NCBI GenBank assembly: GCA_963965975.1
Contig: OZ014411.1
Span: forward strand, 23,729,249 to 23,793,248
Direction: 5' to 3'
DNA from: Xestospongia bergquistia
Taxonomy: Eukaryota > Porifera > Demospongiae > Haplosclerida > Petrosiidae
DNA: 64,000 nucleotides
Part shown: positions 1 through 13,676 of the stretch, one piece after another
How positions within the stretch are numbered: position 1 is the stretch's first letter
How the letters are laid out: every line of letters starts with the position of its first letter
The notes under the pieces: model-generated
What the model was told of the DNA's origin: nothing
Databases searched by the model: none
Seen by the model: the letters and a program-made list of their open reading frames with translations, nothing else
Made by a program: the position numbers and the translations under genes

Positions 1-1916
1 AAGGAATAATTTATTATAATAATTTAATTGAATAATTTATATATCTGAGGCTCACTTTGTGCTTAACTACACAAAAATGCTATTACTTGATTATGATCAT
101 TGTGTTATCATCGCTTTGTATGTTTTTGTATTTATAGTTTTCTTGTTGCCAGTGTGAAAAATGTTACATTTATTTTAAACAAAATTGTCAGTAGAAAATT
201 GATGTGAAAGAATGTTTCATAGTAGAAGAAATACAACTACATGAGGTTGGTAAGAATATTATGAGAATGCACATAATTATGATCATCAGTGGAAAACTTG
301 TCTACTTCACTATAACTATGATGTTTCCTCTTGGAACACTCAAGTGGGCAAGGTGGTGCTATAATCATTTTGTAGCACATCTTATGTATGTATGTAATAA
401 TGAATTACAATTTTTTTCATCATTTAATATAATAATTATTGTTCTATATGACTTTCGAGTACAAATGAAATTAGACCAAATACACTTAACTGTTGATGCA
501 TATAGCAACCTTTAAATTTATTAACCCTTTCTTCCAGCTGACTGACAATACTTAAAGCTTCTCGCTAGCTAGCTCTTGTATATTTCTAATGTTCTATAGC
601 TAATAACCTTCTAAATCTGCTGCTAATTAAGCAATCTTTGTAGCTCAAGTCAGTGTTTCATTTTTTAAGTCAGTACCTTCTGAGACAAGATAGAATGATT
701 TTTTCTATTACAATCTTCTTAAAGCATTGATTATAAAACTAAAATGACAAGTAAATACTCTGAGCTTTACACTTACTTATATGCAATCATGTGATTAATC
801 ACCTAATCAATTCCAAAATTCTACAGGAAGTACATTTGCCTAAAAATAACATGAAATAACATTTATTTGTGAGAGGTATAGACTATGAGAGACTATAATA
901 ATGTTTGTTTATCTGGCCACTATGAAACCCAGAATTTAATGCAAGATTAAGTAATGTTCACAGCAGAAGTACATGTCTTATTCTTACTAGTTAAACAACA
1001 TAACATTTCACTATATTGGCATAGGAAGATTTTATTTGCTTCTGAGTCTTCTATAGGGCAGAGTAAAAGGCAAGAGAGAGACTTATCATATCATGAGCTT
1101 TGACTTATAATGACTCAGCAGAATTTATGAAGTGTGATGAATTCATTGTATTCATTGACCTTACTAGCAAAACTGTTAGTGGTCACTATGTCATACACAC
1201 TCCTACATAGTACTAATTAAGGTTAATTGCATAAGTTTAAAAAAGGATGTACTTCTTAAAACAGATACCACATAAAATGTAGAACTATTCCTTACAAAAG
1301 CCCTTACATGATTTAATTTTGCATGAATTCATCATTAGTCTAGACAACCAACATGAAAATGAAAATGAATATGTGTGTATTATCTATTATTAAATCCTAT
1401 TACTGGGCTTGGAGTGGGCAGTGTATATTATAGAGATACATGGAACACATATAATTCGTAACAGATCAGGAGTGATGATATAAAAATTTAATCAACTTTT
1501 ATATAGAAGGTAATGGTGTGTATGGATAGTTTAAGTATAGTTCAAGATAAATTTTCAGACTTGTCTGTATAAATGTTCTGGTCGTGAGACTCATAATTGT
1601 GTGGTCAATTTGCAGTACCTTGAATGTATTAATTAAGAGTCAAGGGACAAACTATTTCAGGAATCTAGGATCAACATTCCTACGATGTAGCTATACAGAA
1701 TTACTAGCCAACACAACTCATGTTTGACATAGCTACTGCATTGCCAGTCACATCATTGTCTTGTTTCAGAGGCTATATTACCCCTATTATTACAATTAAT
1801 GGTTTAAGAAATTTGTAAAATTACTATATAAGTCTATGTGTGCATGACCGTCAATTTAGACATAGTAAATAAAATGACAAATATATAATTGTAACATTTT
1901 CATAATTTTGCAATAT
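1..1916. other. Intergenic, no gene recognised
   Basis: AT-rich sequence 3' of PK1. A 103-codon plus-strand reading frame (204-515) has no recognisable motif and looks random. I looked here on the minus strand for the linker and somatomedin B exons that follow the protease exons of PK2 and PK3 and found none, so PK1 either ends at its in-frame stop or its further exons lie left of the window. Confidence 0.6.
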
Positions 1917-3258
1917 TTAGAGGAACTTACTGTTAATGTGTAAAAGACAGTTAGGTGTTGTGTCTTTTAAATTAAGGGACAAATCACTATAATGTAGTGC
2001 GTATTTCAAACCATTATCGGCTAGTTTTTGCTTAATCTGAGATGGAGTCAGTAATGGTTGTTCCTGTAAGTATAGTGCTATTGCACCACTAACTAAAGGA
2101 GTAGCCATTGATGTTCCAGATAGAGTTCTTGTACATGTACATTCACTACAGCTGTAATCTGCTCCTATGACATCAGAACCAGGAGCAAATATATTAACAC
2201 AAGAACCACCATTTGTGTAGTAGTAAACACCATCTCCTCGAGCAGAGCCTGCAACAGTAATGACTCCTGGTGCACTTGCAGGACTATAATTACAGGCATT
2301 TCCTCTATTATTACCAGCAGCTGCAACAATTGGAATTCCCATATTAACAATATTGCTCGACACAACATTAACTGAACTAGTATATGAGCCACCCAATGAC
2401 ATGGAGATTATAGCTGGACGACGTGGGTTTTTACTGGTGATATTTGATACAGCAGAATTTAGTCCATCTATAACAACACTCCAAGGTGCTGAACCACTAC
2501 ATCCTAATACACGAACACTATAACAGTTGGCCTTTTTGGCAACACCATAATGTTTTCCACAAGCAAGACTTGCTACATGAGTTCCATGTCTATTGCAATC
2601 TCTACCCCTTAAATTTGTTCCATAGTAGTTGTCAACTGGGTCATATCCAGTATATATGGCTCTATGACTGTCAAATTCACAGTGATCATAGTTAATACCT
2701 ATTTAATTTCAGACATCAACATTCAAAGTAATATGATACTACAACAATACCTGTGTCAAGAATGTAGATATCAACATCTTCTCCATCTCCTCCAGGTTCA
2801 AATATACCATCTAATACTGGACTGACTTGATCAATACGATCCAGTGCCCATGAAAGTGAAGCCTCTGCAAATGTCTCTTCTTCAACAAACTCAACATTGT
2901 CAAGATCTTTTATCTGCAAAACATAATATAGACATATAGATTATTTATTATGGACACAATCTTTTATAAGGCTAACCTTATGTGCTTCATCTACTGATAG
3001 CTTTGTCACAATTATTTTTGCAAATGAACTCTCCATTTTATGAATTTCATAGCTCAATGTCTCATTTTGAATTTTTTCAGCAATCACTTCAAATCTTTCA
3101 TGATTAGTATCTGGTGTTAGTACCACCATATACTGACCTGTTGTTTTTATTCCAGGAGCAGCACGAATAACTCGACGTGTCTGTACCACTGCTGAAAAGA
3201 ATAGAACCAATATGAGAACTTGATTACGTCTTGTATGAAACTGCATATTTAGTGCCAT
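1917..3258 (-). CDS. PK1: secreted proteinase K-like subtilase (S8) with I9 propeptide
   Basis: Three exons: 3258-2977, 2913-2751 and 2698-1917 (408 aa); introns of 63 and 52 bp. A hydrophobic signal peptide covers residues about 13-26 (VLILVLFFSAVV). An inhibitor I9-type propeptide follows from about residue 41 (GQYMVVL) to about 112. The S8 catalytic set is complete: Asp147 in DTG (split by intron 2), His186 in HGTH, oxyanion Asn278 in AAAGN and Ser345 in SGTSMATP. The product should be an extracellular or secretory-pathway serine protease that cleaves off its own propeptide. Oddity: the residue before the catalytic His is Arg185, where PK2, PK3 and the family have Gly. A strong donor (GTAAGT) at 1930 is shared with PK2 and PK3, so splicing onward is possible, but no further exon is visible. 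If that intron is retained, translation stops at 1917. Confidence 0.85.
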
Positions 3259-3284
3259 AATAAAACAACTGTTTTGGACGCTTC

Positions 3285-3309
3285 TTTTATACTAACCTTA
3301 AGCCACGCC
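3285..3309 (-). promoter_or_regulatory. PK1 core promoter: TATA box and GGCGTGGC box
   Basis: Read on the minus strand, GGCGTGGC (3309-3302) is followed by TATAAAA (3291-3285), about 27 nt before the PK1 ATG. PK2 and PK3 have the same order and spacing, with GGTGTAGT and GGTGTGGT as the upstream box. The box resembles KLF/Sp-type GC/CACC sites; that is an inference from sequence only. Confidence 0.5.
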
Positions 3310-3666
3310 TACTAATTCTAAATGACGGTGCAGTTCCTTTGCTTACTGAGTAGTACTACAGTACAGACAGGACTTAGTAACTGTTATACATCACATTTTA
3401 ATACATTGAAGCACGTTCACTTGTTGTACTAATAGGCACAGTTATTTTTCTACAGTCTTAGAATATTCTAACCTAAATATTTATGCACAGACCTGGATCA
3501 AGCTGAAATATAGAGTATGTTGTGTATGATAATTAGTTTGTATAGAAAATAATATTAATATTAAAATAATGTCATAAGAAATTTAACAAGTTAGTAAGAA
3601 ATTATAAGTATTATGATGACAGTCTACGTATCTCGAAGTCGGAGGATATTTATACCACACCTTAGG

Positions 3667-3674
3667 TCACGTGA
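3667..3674. promoter_or_regulatory. Palindromic E-box TCACGTGA upstream of SF3A2
   Basis: TCACGTGA lies about 57 nt before the SF3A2 ATG, in the 472-bp divergent region shared with PK1. Palindromic CACGTG sites bind bHLH-zip factors such as USF and MITF/TFE. Its role here is inferred from its place only. Confidence 0.35.
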
Positions 3675-3730
3675 TCTAAACCCAGACACGTTATTCCAAT
3701 GTTTCTTTAGTTCGGAATAATCAGTGTAGC

Positions 3731-4557
3731 ATGGATTATCAGCATCGTGTTGGGTCAAAGACGGGTGGTGGTGGAGTGGCAGGATGGTCAGAAACCAGCA
3801 GAGACAGAAAAGAGAGGCTTAAAAAGTTAGCCATGGAAACCATTGATATCACTAAAGTGAGTCTCTGTACATATAGCCGCCATTTTACCTTTGATTGTAA
3901 CTTATGAAAGGGCAAATTGTTAGATGACTTAGCTTCTGATTTTATAGTATGTGCCATTTTAATTAAACGGTTCTAGTAGCAAGTTATATTGATTTAGAAT
4001 GATACATCATCTATGGTATTCTAGCTTTGTTCAGTAGGCACTTCTCAGAAAGTATCTACAAAACACAGATACTAATACTACCTGAAGGTAATTCCAAAGA
4101 CACTTGGTGCTATGTCATGTTAAAGTGTTTTTATTGCTATGATAAGCTTTATACTTGCCTGTTGGGTTTAGTACCTAAAAGACTTCTATTAAAAGACAAG
4201 GGAAACTTGCTGGATGAATAATAATATTAATGTGCACTGAATTAAATGTTTCTTGTATATAAAGGGTTAAGTTGCCTTTTATCAAAATGAATATGGGCGT
4301 GTAACAATAAAATAATTAATACTTCCTGTTTGATACAAAAGTTTCTGTAAAATAGCATTCATAATAAAAGAAGCTTGCTTTCATTAGTCTTATATTAATC
4401 TGTCTTCTGTGATTATAAGTAGTTATATCTCCACTCATTTTTTAAAATTCTTGATATATCCTGTTCAAGATGATGCCGCTATCAACATGAGTAATGATTG
4501 TAAATTTAGTTTAATTATTGTTGATATTTTAATCTTATAGTACATGTGTGTGTGTAT

Positions 4558-4631
<74 letters not shown>

Positions 4632-7600
4632 TTCACATAGACTTTGTAATTGCAAAAATGGAGTGATATTATAACTTGTTTTTTCTCTCCATTTATAGGA
4701 TCCCTATTTCATGAAGAATCATTTAGGACAATATGAGTGTAAACTATGTTTGACAATACATAATACTGAGGTATGGCCAGTTACCTACATCATATTATAT
4801 ACTATTGTTGATGCCTATAACAATAAATGTAACTAGTTCCTATTGTCTATAGGGCAGTTACCTAGCACATACTCAAGGGAAAAAACATCAGTCCAATTTG
4901 TGAGTTATTTATATATCAATACATGAAAATAATTAAATACATATATACTTAGTTAAAGAGACACTGAGTATTTTGTATATATATATGTAACACATGTTTG
5001 ACTTTTATTACATTTTGTTATTAATGGATTATCATTACTTTATCTAGAGCTAAGAGAGCTGCTAAGGAGGCTTCTGAAACCCAAAGTATTCTTCCTGCAT
5101 TGGTATGTACATGTACAAGTGTGTTGTTTATTGTTCGTTTCTAATATGCTGAGTTAACTTCCTTTCATTTCATTCTATTTTCTGTGAAATATGCTTGGCA
5201 TTGTAGTAGTAACCCTTGATCATGTGACGTCATTCCGTTTCACACGTTGTAAAGCAAATTGTTAATTTAACTGGAATGAACAGGCTCTCTTGATGCCAAA
5301 ATAAGCAGGTGTTTGGAAAATAGCTTGATGAGACACACCCACACTTTCTATTGTCGAATATTTTTGAATTTGTATGGCTATAACTTGATATTTGCTTGCT
5401 ATCTGTCATTCTTGTCTTATTATTAACAACTATTTAGTTTTCTACTATAAAAACTGTTTTAAATTTCATTAGGTCAAGTTGTGAATGGAAATGATGTGTA
5501 TTGTCATCATTGACATATAAGCATTTGGCATGTATTAGATTAAATATATATATTGAAAAGTGATACCTATTTAAGCAAACATTGTCATAATTTTTATTGT
5601 CATTAGGAAAAACCAAGAGTTGACGTTAAGAAATTCATTAAAATTGGCAGACCAGGATACAAAGGTTTGATCTAATATAGTGTACATTACAGTGCCTGAA
5701 ATTACTTCTAAAAAGTGCCTGGACATAATGTTAGAACACTAGTTATTTTGTTCTGCCATTTGTAAAATTTGACTGCCATCTACATTGTTAAGAAAATCAT
5801 GCGAAAATAAACAAAAATATCCACTTGTCACTAAAGTTCTTTCTACCAATGATTTTGTCCTTATTCTTTGTGCGCTATTGACACTTCAGCTTTACAACCA
5901 CTTTCATACCATCCTTGAGTACTGTGTCACAATCAAGCCTTGTTATTGTTTGCCACTCTTGATCCATTGTCCATTTTTTGAATGTCTCATGTTTCACTTT
6001 CCTTCACCTGGCTGGTGCTTCAGTATCAGAAGTAGACGAAGAGGTCCAACTGTGTTTCATGATCGTCAGTGAATGAGTGAAGTATGCAGCCACGAGACAA
6101 AGTCACATGCAATTAAATTACATAATACATATTTGCTGATTCAGTGTTCATTTCCATCGACTGTTTTTGGCCCAGGCTTTCTATGTTCAGACATTCTGTC
6201 CGATCAAATCAACTTTGGTTTGGATAAACAGAAGAAATAGTGGGAAAATGTCCGATGTCTGACTGTAATTTCAGACACTGCATTATATTTGGAATGTACA
6301 GTGAATGTAACTAGATAATAATGTATTGTCGACATATACTCTATATGTGAATTGTCGGATTAGATGTGCTTATGGGAAATCCCAATCACCTAATGTCATA
6401 TTTTTTGATTGTCAACATCTTTTTTTGGACAGTAATCTTTATTTTTGACTTACCTTACCAAACCCCCAAGACTATTTCAGGTTGGCTATATTTGGCCTAT
6501 CATTGTTGAATGTATATATTGCTAGGCTTACCATCTACTTGATCTTCATCATTTTTAACTTTGGATCTTCACATTAGTAGCTTCAAACAATTTATGTGCC
6601 ACATTCTTTCAGATACAGACTAAGGGCCTCCCCTTCATATACCCAGTTATGTCACTTCAAAGTCATCAGACCCTATCTCTACATATAGCCTTGATTCCCT
6701 CCTCTATGGTTTTTACCAGGTCTCTCTAGATCTGAGTAAAGAATCCCTTAAGATTTCCACTCTGAAAAGGTTGCTCCAGACTCCCTATTTCTAGCCTTGG
6801 CCCTCACTTTCTTGACCATGAAGGCAGAGTTGTAAAGATGTTTTTTTTTTATTTTATCAAATACTGAAATTCTATCTGTTGTGTTGGTTTATGGAGTACT
6901 TGTATTATATCTAGGTTCTTCTCTAGTTATAGCATTAGGAATAGAGCATGATCACTCACTTTTCCTAGGGAGTCTGCCATCACCAGAAGTTTTTTTGAGC
7001 TAAAGTAAATGAACAAAACACACCATCATTCTGACTCTGTAGCAGAGCTTGTACAACAATTGTACTACAAAGGCAGTACATGAATTTTGCTCTATTTAGT
7101 AATCTAGACTATCAACAGAGACCTATGATAATTTTCTAATTGCTTTTGTGATGATAATAATCTCGATATAATTGTTAATCTTCCAACAATTTTTCTTTTA
7201 CACTCTGCTTTTCGTTATAATTTTTGTCCCTGACACACAAAGTATGCCAAGAAATCCTAACAATATTTGATACTGCTTGATGTGTGTATATGGATATGCT
7301 TATCATTTTATTGGTTTATTGTTATTTTGGTTGTATTCAATGAACAACACATACTGTAACAACTAATGAATTTTACTGCGAGCATGCACTACAATATTGG
7401 TCATGACTATTTAAACCTTCAATTTGACAAGCACTTCTCAGTAGAATTGAGAACTCTCTAGTCTTTTAATATTAAATGTTTCACAACATCAAAAAGAATC
7501 TTAGGAATTTTGAAATGTTGTTTATTTTATCTGGACTCTTATATTCTGTGTAGGATGAGTGGCTAAAAGTATCAATATTGTCCAAAGTCGAAACGCAAGC

Positions 7601-10600
7601 TATAAAATTTTACTCAACAATTTTTACATTAGTAAAATAGTCACCCATACAAGATAACAGATCATGATGAGAAACAAAGACAGACCCTCGTTACCTTGAC
7701 ATTCCAATTAAAACAACAACTTAAAAGAACGCCCAACACTACAGTAAATAGTGGTAACAAGATCCAAGCAAAGTTGTTCCAAATAAATGTAACAATCCCT
7801 AATAACACTAGGATAGTCACCCATACAAAATAACAGATCATGATGAGAAACAAAGACAGACCCTCGTTACCTTGACATTCCAATTAAACCATCATGAATT
7901 TATTAATCAAGAATAAAATTCATAACCACAAAATTCAAAATTAATTGATAATAATTTTTCTATACAATTTTATAATGTCTGACAACCAATCCTAGCAATT
8001 TTTTATACCATGTGATGTGCATGTGATATGTATATACAGAGATGTGTTTATTATTTTCATCATTTTATTATTATTATGATGTATGAGATCTGATCTGTCT
8101 CTTCTATCTGATCTATTTGATCCAGTAATCTTCTCTTAATTTTGAATTCCTGTGCACAGCTTAGAAGTTGTGCATCTATTGGAAGTTTTCTCTTCATTTT
8201 CTCTTGTTAATAGTTTGTTTCCCAATGCTTTGTCTAGGAACTGACGTCTTTGTTGTACGGTTTTCTGTGACGGTTCCTGATACTGACTTTCTGACTGAGT
8301 CAGTATCAGGAACCGTCAATACTGTAAATCCCTTTATTTATGTGTTCCTTTATTTCAGCGATTTGAGCATTTTACATCATAAAACAGCTGAAAACAGTTT
8401 AGGATACATGATTATTAGAGTTCAGTCAGTGATAGAATCCATGATGCCAGCCTTTACAAATCCTTCTATGATGACATCACTGGAAATATGTGAAACAGCT
8501 TCAATGAGCCATCTGGCATGTAGTGGCTTAAGAACTGATATGCGAAGATCCGGTTTGATATTTTCTAGCTCTACTCCATCACCCAACTGTTTTTTGACTA
8601 GATCTGCATACCAACTAATGAAGCAAGCCTTTAGTTCTTGTTTGAACACCTGGTTAACCATAAGGTCTAGTGGCTGGAGTTGTCCAGTGCAATTACCTGG
8701 TATAAAGATGCATTTGATGTGATTTCTTTCCAGTAATTGAAGTATGCTATCACACCTATGTGCAGCGAAAACGTCAAAAAGAGCAAGAGCAAAATGATCC
8801 TTCACTAAGCCCAATCTTTCTCTGGTGGACTGCACATAAGGGACAAGAACAAAGTCTATGAAGTGTAGCATAGTATCTTCTGTGCTCCAATGGGTCTCTG
8901 AGTGATGAATGTCCCATCCAGGAGGAAAAATAATGTCAGGATGGCATTTGTTTGTTCTTCCACAGTAGATCAAGTGTGGAGGGAGAAGAAACCCAGACAT
9001 TGTGCATGACAAAAGAACAGTCATCTCTCTCTTATCTTCCTTCCCGATAACATTAACTTGCTTTGACCCTTCCTCTGTCCACTCACTAGTAGGCACATAT
9101 TTAGCACCAGTCTGGTCCTAATTTATAATCAGCTCAGATGGGATATTGTGATCTTTAACGCAATCACAATACGCTTGAGAAAGGCCAGTTTTATCTCAGA
9201 GAAGTCCATGGGAACCTTACGAGCAGCCTTTGTTGCCTTTCGCTTAACATAATTCATCCTGGTCATTAAGAGCTTGCCCATTTCTTTCCTAATTGGATTG
9301 TTCCCCCATGCTCACACAACAGAGAAGAATTGTTGTGCTCAACAATTCCCCTAGCAGCAGCTATAACAATAGCTCTATTGACAATTCCACCGGCTAAGCG
9401 CAACTTTCTGATATAATCTTGAACACTTGAATCTAAATTTCCCAGCTTGAGTGGTCGTCCACGGAGGTGGTGCTCAAGTCTTGTGACTGGCTCGCCTGTA
9501 CGTTTCTGTCTTAAGGCTTCGTAGTAGCATTTTTTAAAACCCCGCACAGTACTCTCGCTCAGAGGCTTTCCCACTTCCCTAGAAAACCTTTCTACAGCTG
9601 CCTTGTTGCCTGATTCCGCTGCAAGCTTCCCGATTTTAGCGCGAAGTTCAGGCGAGTAGAACGTGTAAGTACCTCGTGGTTGTTTGCGTCTATCTTGAGA
9701 CTCCATGGCTTCCACAACGTCGGTATTCGCTTTAGCTACCTCATGCTCTTTCTCTTTCGTCTCTTCCTTGGACGGATCTGGTAGATACGGCTTGCTAGAA
9801 GCACTCGAGAACCAGCAGTAGAGAGACACCGTCGTTCTGCACGCGTAAAGTCATGCAACGCGTGCTGCAGTTTAGTTACACGTGGAAATCACGTGATTAA
9901 TTAAATTTTTAACGATTCATTAATTTTAGCAACTAGGAAAAAATCGTGAAACTCGCGAAAATTAAAAGACTACATAAATAAAGGGATTTACAGTAGGTCA
10001 AATCTTGCATTATTACAATGGCCCCTGCGAAGAGGAAGACAATTTGTGCAGGGATTCCCTAACTTCGCACAACTGCAATGAAGACAGAGTCCCTTGTCGT
10101 TATACTGACAGCAGTCATACTTTTTCTTGGAGGCCATGCTTTTCATAGACTCAAATGCAACCATGGTTTAGTTTTTATGCATCACTTTAGTACAGGAATG
10201 TTATTTATCATGACAACACAATGAGAATTGTAAGAAGTTAGACAGTTATCATGTTTCTAGAAAATTAACGAATTTATTTTAAAACTTGTGCATGTACTTT
10301 CACTTACAAAAATGGATTTACAGTATTACTGACATTGCCTCCATCTTCATCAACTGCACTTTCATCAGCATCTTATCTGTTTAGCAATTCACCCTTGTTT
10401 TGTGTATTTATTAATTCATCAACAGTGTTCACTAATTCAACACTTTCTGAGCCTCCTTCAATCTGCTCTGTAGCTGGACTACTTTCCCATACCTTCTCAC
10501 ATAGTTCATAGCATATCATTATTACTCTGCCATGCCCACTCCTTCTTCCAGAGTCAATGACTTGACTAAATTTAAAGAATAGCTTTCAACTTTGATGTAA

Positions 10601-13600
10601 ATACTTGCTTCATGATTTCATCTTTCTTGTGAGGGAAATCCTTTGATAAAATGTTTCTCTCTTGTGTCTCTTCTTCATCAGACAATGCATTTTTCAAAAG
10701 TTCCAATATATCACTGTTTTTATTTTTTACAGATTCCCAATTGATAGCATTTTGTAACTTTCTTAACTTTATATTCATTTGCGATATTTAATAGTAGTTC
10801 CACTTCATCATCGCTCTACAAAAACTCTTTACCTGTCTTCCTTGGCATATTTCATATCTCCATGTGTCATCGAATTGTATCACGCGATGAGAAAATTAAT
10901 TAAAATTTATGCAAGGAAGCACTTCAATGTAAATGCTTGTAAACATAAGCCCATGTTATGTGTAAACAGTTATAGAAATGATAATATTTTGTACGTATTT
11001 AGGTGAATCATCTCATAATATATAATAAGCACATACCCATTTTTACTTTGAAATTTCAAGATATTTTAACAATGTTATAGTATCTATTGTATAAGCACAT
11101 GCGCACTTTTTGAAATTTCAAAATATAATGTACAACATAGCACTATATCTATTACAAAAAGACATACTTCAAAAGTTCAAGATATTATGTACAGATGTAC
11201 CAATACTAAATATACCACATAATTAATTGCTGCTATTATGTTAAAACTTACCAATCGTTATAATATGTACTCTATTGCTTATTTGTGTTGTTGCTGATCG
11301 TACCTTGAGATGGTATTAGTATAGATGGAGGGATTGGTGACCTAGACGAACCTACAAAGAAAAGTCATATTAACTGTATCACTTCTTTGTTGTGTATTAT
11401 TACTTTGAGCTGGAGTGTTCAACAAAGTATCATTCTTAGATATTTCAGATATAGATCTTCTGCATGAGTCTATAATAGATGAATATGTTAACATAATTAC
11501 AATAATACAATTGTTCTTGATTTTTATTGTGGGATAGACTGAAATGTGCATTTAACTTATTCTTACATGTCTGAGCAGTAGTATTATTCAATTTCTGAGA
11601 GTAAGTACCATCATCAGATAAAAGAAGCTTGATATTTTCTTTCCATACAGTAATAAATGCTTTTTCTGAGTCAATACCATCAAATGTCTTAGTTATTTCA
11701 TTTTGCAAGGTGTCAAAATACTCCAATTTAAGAGCCTGGGGCTGTGGGGATGATTGTGTGCTTTGAAACTAAAAGACAATAGATAATCTTGATAGCAAAT
11801 GTAGAGATGTATACTCATGCTCAACAATAGAAGTGAAAGAGAAAGTCTTCACCTTATTCTGTATTCAAGATGGCAACCTCTGGGAGTTCTTGCCACAATG
11901 GTGTTTGGTATGGTATTGACTGCCCAAACATTGAGAATGCATTTCATTGGGGACCGTCCTCCACTTTGGAACAGTATGTTCAAGAATCTGAAAGAGCTAT
12001 GAAATGGAAATGAAGCAGAAGCTCTAATGTTGTATGGGGGCTGAGTAGATTTGTAGACGAACACGTAAAAACATATATTTAAAGGGGAATGTATGTAGGT
12101 CAGGGATGTTGTGATTACATGTACAAATGTAATTACAACTCAATTACTGATCATATATAGTTGCAATGATTACAATTACAATTACTGCTGACATAAAATG
12201 TAATCATTAATTCAAGGTTTTAATTGGGATTATTCAATTGCAATTACTTAATTACAAATTTACAATTACACAAGATGCTCGTTAACTTTCAAAAAAACAA
12301 GATTAGCAAAGTTTTTTGGTAACAAGCGTGATCTGTCTTGACATAGAATTTTCACAACTTGGCTAAACACTCTCTCAACACTAGCAGAGGTTGCTGGTAC
12401 AGTAAAATATTTCCTGACTACTCTAGCAAGCTGTGGAAATCTTGATGAATTCTTCCAAAATGTTAAAGGATTTTGGATATTTTAGTTACTTCATGAATTT
12501 GGTAGTTGAGGTTGTGCTTGATACTCTTCCTCAATATCACAAGAAGTCAAATATCAGACCCCTCTTTTCTGCCATTTTATGATTTTATCATTAGCATGAG
12601 GGCTATTCACACAATTCAGAGGAATATACAGTTGAATGAACACTCTAAACAGCACATGTACTTATTACAAGCAGTATTGTTATTATTGTAATGTGTAAAC
12701 TTGGTTTGCACAATATGATCCAGTAATTGATCCATCAATTACAAAATATTTCAATTACAATTACCAATTACACCTACATAAATATTTTGAATTACTATTA
12801 CGATTACTTGCCAAAAGTAATTAATTACAATTACAACATCCCCTGATGTAGGTGTACATTACTTTATAAGGACTTCTTATTTGCTTCTATTAAATACTGG
12901 TTATCATTGCTGTGATGTTTGTTTACAAAATATTTCAATTACAATTACCGTTTACATCTACATAAATATTTTGAATTACTATTACGATTACTTGCCAAAA
13001 GTAATTAATTAATTAATTACAATTAATTCTTATTTGCTTCTATTAATTCATCTAAATACTGGTTGTCATTGCTGTGATGTTTGTGAACAGTCATGTAATT
13101 GTAACATGTGTATGTGTAATACATGAGTTTACTGTTGTCCAATTAAATGAAACTCAAACAATTGGACAAAAGTAATAACGTCAAGAGCAATAAGTAAATG
13201 ATCCTATCATTTCTGTCAACCAATATGTTGTTGCCTCTTCGTTGTATTGATCCAATATACCTTGCTTCAATTTGAATGATATGTGTGTTCTTGTACCCTG
13301 CTCACGCAAGATACGTTCATCTACTGGTACTGTTAGTATTTGGTATGATGGTTCCGGGTGATGTCCTGACTCTTCTTGAGATTTTAATTCTTTTTCAAAC
13401 ATGCTACAGATATTGTGAACAGCACCAATAGTTCTAGAAGCATTGACATTTGTTGTTGGCTGAATGTTTGATCCCATACTTCCTAGAACAGATTTTAATT
13501 GCCTGTTTAAATGCTCCATAAATAGATCACAAGGAATGTTACATCTCTGTCTGACAAGAACATTAATGATGTGACTATACCTAAGTTGAGCTGCTTGACA

Positions 13601-13639
13601 CTTGGACAGTAGAAAAGATCTTGTACAAGTAGAATTGGA

Positions 13640-13676
<37 letters not shown>

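Noticed and set aside
204..515. 103-aa plus-strand reading frame
   Set aside because: It has biased AT-driven composition, no motif and no splice partners.
3739..3957. 72-aa minus-strand reading frame
   Set aside because: It is antisense to SF3A2 exon 1, whose plus-strand product is clear.
8168..8722. 184-aa plus-strand reading frame
   Set aside because: Its second half is antisense to the DDE transposase remnant and its first half crosses the hairpin and transposon end.
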